Shown in pieces: positions 44,905 to 49,655 of a stretch of 49,655 nt of DNA. The number at the start of each line of letters is the position of its first letter. Positions within the stretch are counted from its first letter, which is position 1. The stretch is taken from assembly GCF_049059935.1 (NCBI RefSeq), contig NZ_JBMGQR010000026.1, positions 1 to 49,655 of the forward strand. Reading direction: 5' to 3'. The position numbers were made by a program, and so were the translations under genes. The notes under the pieces were generated by a model. It saw only the letters and a list, made by a program, of their open reading frames with translations. It did no database searches and had not been told where the DNA came from. The stretch is from JAURVT01 sp049059935 (lineage in GTDB: Bacteria > Actinomycetota > Actinomycetes > Propionibacteriales > Nocardioidaceae).

Positions 44905-44929
44905 TGCTTCAGGTCATCTCGACCTTTAC
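44882..44929. promoter_or_regulatory. 48-bp nested dyad, putative NrtR operator
   Basis: Two inverted repeats share one centre (44905/44906): outer GTAAAGGT (44882-44889) with ACCTTTAC (44922-44929), and inner GATGAC (44893-44898) with GTCATC (44913-44918). The dyad encloses the -10 hexamer and covers the region to the transcript start, so a bound repressor would block RNA polymerase. Confidence 0.7.
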
Positions 44930-44951
44930 TCAGACGTCGGAGGTGGTGGCC

Positions 44952-45605
44952 GTGCCCGCCGAGGTCGACCTCGCCGTCTCCACCGTGATCTTCGCGCTCC
45001 GCCAGAGCGACGACGGCGCGTCCTCGTCTCTGTGGATCCCGCTCGTCCGCCGCATCCGCGAGCCCTACGAGGGACGGTGGGCGCTGCCCGGGGGACCGCT
45101 CGAGGACGGCGAGAGCCTCGACGACGCCGCGCGCCGCAACCTGGTGGCCACCACGGCGCTGAGCCCGACGTACCTCGAGCAGCTGTACTCGTTCGGCACG
45201 CCCGACCGCTCGCCGGGCGCCCGCGTCGTCTCGATCGTCTACTGGGCGCTCGTGCAGCCCGAGGAGGCGGCGGCCACCGTCGAGGACGACAACGTCCGCT
45301 GGTTCGAGGCCGAGCAGGTCATGGGCCTGGCCTTCGACCACGACGCGATCGTGGCCTACGCGCTGTGGCGGCTGCGGACCAAGGTCGAGTACACCCGCCT
45401 CGCCCACGCCTTCCTGGGCGAGGAGTTCACCCTGGCGCAGCTGCGACAGGTCTACGAGGTCGTGCTGCAGCAGCGGCTCGACCCCGCCAACTTCCGGCGC
45501 CAGGTGGAGGCCGACGGCACCGTCGTCGCCACCGGGCGCTTCCTCACCGGCGGGCGGCACCGGCCGCCCCGTCTGTACCGCTACGCACCTCAGGAGACGT
45601 CATGA
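44952..45605 (+). CDS. nrtR: NUDIX-type transcriptional regulator NrtR
   Basis: A 217-residue regulator of NAD synthesis. The N-terminal Nudix fold has the box GGPLEDGESLDDAARRNLVATTAL, in which the catalytic REUxEE part is lost (RNLVATT), as expected for NrtR, which senses ADP-ribose rather than hydrolysing it. The C-terminal winged-HTH domain is FTLAQLRQVYEVVLQQRLDPANFRRQVEADGTVVATGR. I prefer the GTG at 44952 because GGAGG stands about eight bases upstream; two earlier in-frame GTG codons and a TTG at 44904 are weaker. Its stop overlaps the nadA ATG by 4 bases. Mycobacterial nrtR similarly lies next to nadABC. Confidence 0.93.
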   Translation: MPAEVDLAVSTVIFALRQSDDGASSSLWIPLVRRIREPYEGRWALPGGPLEDGESLDDAARRNLVATTALSPTYLEQLYSFGTPDRSPGARVVSIVYWALVQPEEAAATVEDDNVRWFEAEQVMGLAFDHDAIVAYALWRLRTKVEYTRLAHAFLGEEFTLAQLRQVYEVVLQQRLDPANFRRQVEADGTVVATGRFLTGGRHRPPRLYRYAPQETS

Positions 45606-46861
45606 GTGCACCGTCCGTCGACACCACCATCCGCAGCGGCGCGAGCACGTGCGACACCGACCTCGCGAGCGGTCCGTGGGTCTTCGACCTCGCCGCGCCG
45701 ACGTACGGCCCCGGCGCGTCCGTCGCCGACCCGGTCCCGGCGGGCACGCCGCGCCAGGGGGAGCTGCCGCAGGCCTACCGCGACGCCTCGCCCGACGAGC
45801 TCGACGCCCGCATCGTCGCGGCCAAGCAGACGCTGGGGGAGCGCGTCGTGGTGCTCGGGCACTTCTACCAGCGTGACGAGGTGGTGCGGTACGCCGACTT
45901 CGTGGGTGACTCCTTCCAGCTCGCCAACGCCGCGCTGACGCGTCCCGACGCCGAGGCGATCGTGTTCTGCGGCGTGCACTTCATGGCCGAGACCGCCGAC
46001 GTCCTGTCGCGCCCTGACCAGCAGGTGGTGCTCCCCAACCTCGCGGCCGGCTGCTCGATGGCCGACATGGCCGACGAGGACTCGGTGCTGGAGTGCTGGG
46101 AGGAGCTGTGCGACCTCTACGGCACCGAGCCCGACGCCGACGGCCGCGTGCCCGTCATCCCCGTGACGTACATGAACTCCTCGGCCGCGCTCAAGGCGTT
46201 CTGCGGCGAGCGGGGCGGCATCGTGTGCACCTCGTCCAACGCCGCGACGGTGCTGGAGTGGGCCTTCGAGCGCGGGCAGCGGGTGCTGTTCTTCCCCGAC
46301 CAGCACCTCGGTCGCAACACCGCCAAGGCGATGGGCGTCCCGCTGGAGCAGATGCCCACCTGGAACCCGAACAAGCCGCTCGGCGGCAACGACGAGGCCA
46401 CGCTGACGGACGCCAGGGTGCTGCTGTGGCACGGCTTCTGCTCGGTGCACAAGCGGTTCACCGTCGCGCAGGTCGACAAGGCCCGCGCCGAGCACCCCGG
46501 CGTCCAGGTGATCGTGCACCCCGAGTGCCCGATGCCGGTCGTCGACGCCGCCGACGCGGCCGGCTCCACCGACTACATCGTCAAGGCCATCGCGGCGGCC
46601 GAGCCCGGCTCGACGTTCGCGATCGGCACCGAGGTCAACCTGGTCAACCGGCTCGCGCAGGAGCACCCCGAGCACACGATCTTCTGCCTCGACCCGGTGA
46701 TCTGCCCCTGCTCGACCATGTACCGGATCCACCCCGGCTACCTGGCCTGGGTGCTCGAGGCGCTGGTGGACGGCGAGGTGCTCAACCGCATCGAGGTGGC
46801 GGCCGACGTCGCCGCGCCTGCCCGCGTCGCGCTCGAGCGGATGCTGGCGGCCAGGCCGTGA
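45602..46861 (+). CDS. nadA: Quinolinate synthase
   Basis: A 419-residue 4Fe-4S enzyme condensing iminoaspartate with dihydroxyacetone phosphate to quinolinate. Cluster cysteines are visible in LAAGCSMADMA, WHGFCSVHKRF and CLDPVICPCSTMYRIHPGYL. Other signatures are VLGHFYQRDEVVRYADFVGDS, FCGVHFMAETADVL and VTYMNSSAALKAFCG. It has an N-terminal extension of about 60 residues beyond the core, common in actinobacteria. Its start overlaps nrtR and its stop overlaps nadB. Confidence 0.97.
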   Translation: MSAPSVDTTIRSGASTCDTDLASGPWVFDLAAPTYGPGASVADPVPAGTPRQGELPQAYRDASPDELDARIVAAKQTLGERVVVLGHFYQRDEVVRYADFVGDSFQLANAALTRPDAEAIVFCGVHFMAETADVLSRPDQQVVLPNLAAGCSMADMADEDSVLECWEELCDLYGTEPDADGRVPVIPVTYMNSSAALKAFCGERGGIVCTSSNAATVLEWAFERGQRVLFFPDQHLGRNTAKAMGVPLEQMPTWNPNKPLGGNDEATLTDARVLLWHGFCSVHKRFTVAQVDKARAEHPGVQVIVHPECPMPVVDAADAAGSTDYIVKAIAAAEPGSTFAIGTEVNLVNRLAQEHPEHTIFCLDPVICPCSTMYRIHPGYLAWVLEALVDGEVLNRIEVAADVAAPARVALERMLAARP

Positions 46862-48357
46862 GGGTCCTGGTGGTCGGCAGCGGCATCGCCGGCCTGACCT
46901 GCGCGCTGGAGGCGGCGGCGCACCACGACGTCACCGTGGTCACCAAGGCCGGCGTGGCCGACGGCGCCACGCGCTGGGCGCAGGGCGGCGTCGCCGTCGT
47001 CTGGGACGCCGACGGGGCCGGTGGCGACGACACCGTCGCCTCGCACGTCGCCGACACCCTGGCCGCCGGCGACGGGCTGTGCGACCCGACCGCCGTCGAG
47101 GTGCTGTGCGCCGAGGGACCGTCCGCCGTGGCCGGCCTGGTGCGCCGCGGCGTCGACTTCGACCGTGACGGCGCCGCGTACGCGCGCGGCACCGAGGCCG
47201 CGCACTCGGCCGCGCGGGTGCTGCACGCCGGCGGCGACGCGACGGGTGCCGCCATCGAGCTCGCGCTCGTCGAGGCGCTGCGACGCTCCGGCGTCGAGGT
47301 CGTCGAGCACACCGCGGTGGCCGACCTGGTCGTCCGCGACGGCGCGGTCGTGGGCGTGCGCACCGACCGCGGCGACGAGCTCTCGGCCGACGCGGTGGTG
47401 CTGGCGACCGGTGGTGCGGGGCAGCTCTACCCGTTCACCACCAACCCCTCGGTGGCCACCGGCGACGGGCTGGCCGCCGCGCTGCGGGCCGGCGCCGTGG
47501 TGGGCGACCTCGAGATGTACCAGTTCCACCCCACGATGCTGGCCGTCCCCGGTGGGGCGCTGATCTCCGAGGCGGTGCGCGGCGAGGGCGCCGTGCTCCG
47601 CGACGCCCGCGGCAGCCGTTTCATGACCGCCGTCGACCCGCGTGCCGAGCTCGCGCCCCGCGACGTCGTCGCCCGCGCCATCGCCCGGACCATGGCCGAG
47701 CAGGGCGGCGCGCCCGTCGTCCTCGACGCCACCGCTCTCGGCGCCGAGCACCTGGCGCGCCGGTTCCCCGGCCTCACGGCGCAGTGCGCGTCGCACGGCC
47801 TGGACTGGGCCCGCGAGCCCGTCCCGGTGGCCCCGGCCGCGCACTACTGGATGGGCGGCGTGCGCACCGACCTCGACGGACGCACCTCGCTGCCCGGCCT
47901 GCTGGCCGTCGGCGAGGTGGCCCGCACCGGCGTCCACGGCGCCAACCGGCTGGCGTCCAGCTCGCTGCTCGAGGGCGCCGTGTTCGGCACCCGCTGCGCC
48001 CGCGCGCTCGACGAGCCGTGGCGCGAGCCCGACGTCGTCGACGTCGAGGTCGTGGCGCTGGGCGGCGGCGACGAGCCGCTGACGCGCGAGGCCCTGCAGG
48101 ACGTGATGTGGACCGGTGCGGGGCTGGTCCGCGACGCCGACGGGCTGGCCGCCGCCGCCGCGGTGCTCGACGGTGCGGTCGCGGCGTCCGACCACCTCGA
48201 GGACCACAACCTGCTCGACCTCGGTCGTGCCCTCGTCGCCGGCGCCACGCTCCGCGAGGAGAGCCGCGGGGCGCACCACCGCAGCGACGCCCCGGGCCAC
48301 ACGGTGGGCGCGGCCCGGCCCACCTACCTGGTGGCCAAGGACGTGGCCCCGTGCTGA
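46858..48357 (+). CDS. nadB: L-aspartate oxidase
   Basis: A 499-residue FAD enzyme oxidising L-aspartate to iminoaspartate, the first step of de novo NAD synthesis. FAD-binding VLVVGSGIAGLTCALEAA is at the N-terminus, followed by ATRWAQGGVAVVWDADG, HSAARVLHAGGDATGAAI and DLEMYQFHPTMLAVPGGALISEAVRGEGAVLRD with the active-site Arg. The flavin-end HGANRLASSSLLEGAVFG and a C-terminal helical region complete it. It is slightly shorter than E. coli NadB (540). GTG start overlaps nadA by 4 bases and its stop overlaps nadC by 7. All core motifs are intact. Confidence 0.96.
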   Translation: MRVLVVGSGIAGLTCALEAAAHHDVTVVTKAGVADGATRWAQGGVAVVWDADGAGGDDTVASHVADTLAAGDGLCDPTAVEVLCAEGPSAVAGLVRRGVDFDRDGAAYARGTEAAHSAARVLHAGGDATGAAIELALVEALRRSGVEVVEHTAVADLVVRDGAVVGVRTDRGDELSADAVVLATGGAGQLYPFTTNPSVATGDGLAAALRAGAVVGDLEMYQFHPTMLAVPGGALISEAVRGEGAVLRDARGSRFMTAVDPRAELAPRDVVARAIARTMAEQGGAPVVLDATALGAEHLARRFPGLTAQCASHGLDWAREPVPVAPAAHYWMGGVRTDLDGRTSLPGLLAVGEVARTGVHGANRLASSSLLEGAVFGTRCARALDEPWREPDVVDVEVVALGGGDEPLTREALQDVMWTGAGLVRDADGLAAAAAVLDGAVAASDHLEDHNLLDLGRALVAGATLREESRGAHHRSDAPGHTVGAARPTYLVAKDVAPC

Positions 48358-49202
48358 CGCAGGCGGCCGTCGACGACGTCGTGACGCGCGCGCTGGCCGA
48401 GGACGCCCCCTGGGGCGACCTCACCTGCGAGGCGCTCGTGCCCGAGGATGCCCGCGCCGACGCCGCGCTCGTCGCCCGCGAGCCGGGCACGCTGGCCGGC
48501 GTCGACGTGTTCGCGCGCGTGATGGACCTCGTCGGGGGAGTGTCGACCACCGTGCTCGTCCACGACGGCGACGTGTTCGCGGCCGGCGACGTGATCGCGC
48601 GCGTCGAGGGCACGGCCCGGTCGGTGCTGCGGGCCGAGCGGGTGGCGCTCAACCTCGTCCAGCGGATGAGCGGCATCGCGACGCTGACGGCCGCGCACGT
48701 CGCCGCCGTCGCCGGCACGCGCGCCCGGATCGCCGACACCCGCAAGACGACGCCGGGCCTGCGTGCGCTGGAGCGCCACGCCGTGCGCTGCGGGGGCGGC
48801 AGCAACCACCGGTTCAGCCTGTCCGACGCCGTGATGGCCAAGGACAACCACCTCGCGGTGCTCGCCGCCGCGGGCGTCGGGCTCACCGAGGCCCTGCGCG
48901 CCGCCCGCGCGCGCATCCCGCACACGGCGCACCTGGAGGTCGAGGTCGACCGCCTCGACCAGGTCGAGGACGTGCTGGCCGCCGGCGTCGACACGATCAT
49001 GCTCGACAACTTCTCGCTGCCCGATCTCGTCGCCGGCGTCGGGCAGGTGGCGGGGCGAGCCCTCGTGGAGGCCAGCGGCGGCATCAGCCTGGAGACGGTG
49101 GCCGCGGTCGCCGCCACCGGGGTCGACGTGATCTCGGTGGGCGCCCTCACCCACGCCGCGCGGGCCCTCGACCTCGGCCTCGACGTCACCACCCGGCCGT
49201 GA
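48351..49202 (+). CDS. nadC: Quinolinate phosphoribosyltransferase (decarboxylating)
   Basis: A 283-residue enzyme making nicotinate mononucleotide from quinolinate and PRPP. Conserved segments are EDAPWGDLTCEALVPED, NLVQRMSGIATLT, RIADTRKTTPGLRALERHAVRCGGGSNHRFSLSDAVMAKDNH, VEVEVDRLDQ, TIMLDNFSLPDL and VEASGGISLETVAAVAATGVDVISVGALTHAA. Substrate-binding Arg and Lys residues are all present. The GTG lies inside the end of nadB (7-base overlap) and its stop overlaps the next gene by 4 bases. Confidence 0.97.
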   Translation: MLTQAAVDDVVTRALAEDAPWGDLTCEALVPEDARADAALVAREPGTLAGVDVFARVMDLVGGVSTTVLVHDGDVFAAGDVIARVEGTARSVLRAERVALNLVQRMSGIATLTAAHVAAVAGTRARIADTRKTTPGLRALERHAVRCGGGSNHRFSLSDAVMAKDNHLAVLAAAGVGLTEALRAARARIPHTAHLEVEVDRLDQVEDVLAAGVDTIMLDNFSLPDLVAGVGQVAGRALVEASGGISLETVAAVAATGVDVISVGALTHAARALDLGLDVTTRP

Positions 49203-49655
49203 TCTACGCCGACGCCGCCGCGACGACGCCCGTCCGCCGTGAGGTGCTCGAGGCGATGTGGCCCTACCTGACGGGCACGTTCGGCAACGCGTCCAGCCAC
49301 CACGCCTACGGCGAGGCCGCCGCGGCCGGGCTCGCCGACGCGCGGGCCCGGGTCGCCGCGCAGCTGGGGTGCAGACCGGCCGAGGTCGTCCTCACCGGTG
49401 GCGGCACCGAGGCCGACAACCTCGCCGTCAAGGGCATCGCCCTGGCGTCCCCGCGCGGGCGGCACGTCGTGGTCTCGGCGATCGAGCACCCCGCGGTCGC
49501 CGAGTCCGTGGCCTACCTGGAGCGCCTGCACGGGTTCGAGGTCACCCGGGTGGGCGTCGACGCCACCGGCACCGTCGACCCCGACGACGTCGCGGCCGCC
49601 CTGCGCGACGACACCACGCTGTGCACGGTGATGACCGCCAGCAACGAGGTGGGCA
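49199..49655 (+). CDS. Cysteine desulfurase (3' truncated by window edge)
   Basis: The first 152 residues of a NifS/IscS-type pyridoxal-phosphate enzyme that mobilises sulfur from cysteine. MIYADAAATTPVRREVLEAMWPYL is the diagnostic start, followed by GNASSHHAYGE, VVLTGGGTEADNLAVKGIA and the cofactor-stacking His in SAIEHPAV. The PLP Lys and active Cys lie beyond the window. Its GTG overlaps the nadC stop by 4 bases, so it belongs to the NAD operon. It probably supplies sulfur for the NadA 4Fe-4S cluster, as in known nad-linked NifS proteins. Continuation past the edge cannot be seen. Confidence 0.92.
   Translation, partial: MIYADAAATTPVRREVLEAMWPYLTGTFGNASSHHAYGEAAAAGLADARARVAAQLGCRPAEVVLTGGGTEADNLAVKGIALASPRGRHVVVSAIEHPAVAESVAYLERLHGFEVTRVGVDATGTVDPDDVAAALRDDTTLCTVMTASNEVG

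Noticed and set aside
46738..48300. Long minus-strand open frame opposite nadA/nadB
   Set aside because: It is an antisense shadow of high-GC third-position usage; the protein is low-complexity with no recognisable domain, while the plus strand encodes NadA/NadB.

Overview
The window is high-GC, densely packed DNA with many GTG starts and 4-base stop/start overlaps. Gene content (Rv3235-family protein beside secA, NrtR-nadABC, a 180-kDa NAD-glutamate dehydrogenase, a WS/DGAT acyltransferase, ftsEX-M23-smpB, a LexA box of the TCGAAC-N4-GTTCGA type) points to an actinobacterium. A Nocardioidaceae relative (Nocardioides/Aeromicrobium-like) is my inference; the sequence does not prove it. I found no phage, insertion sequence, CRISPR array or tRNA. 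One structured RNA, tmRNA, is present.

Layout. 1-4.4 kb: the 3' part of secA, a convergent Rv3235-like/LysM pair, a conserved unknown, a 127-bp imperfect palindrome and an excisionase-type HTH gene. 4.4-8.1 kb: a SAF/CpaB-like protein, a CpaE/MinD-like ATPase, a WS/DGAT with an altered active-site motif and a DUF6912-like protein. 8.1-15.7 kb: glutamate/proline catabolism (pruA, a CMD-like protein, the large NAD-GDH) plus DUF2505. 15.7-18.6 kb: a LexA-boxed 83-aa unknown, an aldo/keto reductase and its likely MerR regulator with matching operators, TspO, and a glycolipid-binding-like protein. 18.6-23.4 kb: a Tad/Flp pilus operon (tadA, tadB, tadC, small pilin-like gene, two TadE-like genes and one TadG-like gene). 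23.4-25.7 kb: two paralogous secreted RTX-type proteins. 25.7-31.4 kb: peptidase E, a secreted EEP-family hydrolase, prfB, an amidase and asnB.

31.4-37.7 kb: ftsE, ftsX, a coiled-coil M23 peptidase, smpB, an amidohydrolase, a GGDEF-EAL protein and ssrA (tmRNA). SmpB and its RNA partner are therefore about 2.3 kb apart. 37.8-41.5 kb: a GT39-family membrane glycosyltransferase and a second c-di-GMP protein (TPR-like plus GGDEF) preceded by a strong hairpin. 41.5-44.9 kb: a translationally coupled AAA+/VWA pair. 44.9 kb to the end: nrtR-nadA-nadB-nadC and the start of a cysteine desulfurase gene, all overlapping end to end, behind a 48-bp nested dyad that encloses the promoter. The NAD-synthesis operon is complete in logic: regulator, three enzymes and a probable sulfur donor for the NadA iron-sulfur cluster.

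A recurring feature is a TAnnnT-like -10 hexamer ending exactly 6 or 7 bases before the start codon. I counted it at twelve genes, which predicts widespread leaderless mRNAs. The observations I would check first are the LexA-controlled unknown gene, the nested NrtR dyad, the twin MerR operators, the hairpin before the diguanylate cyclase, the long palindrome, and the His-to-Gln change in the WS/DGAT motif.
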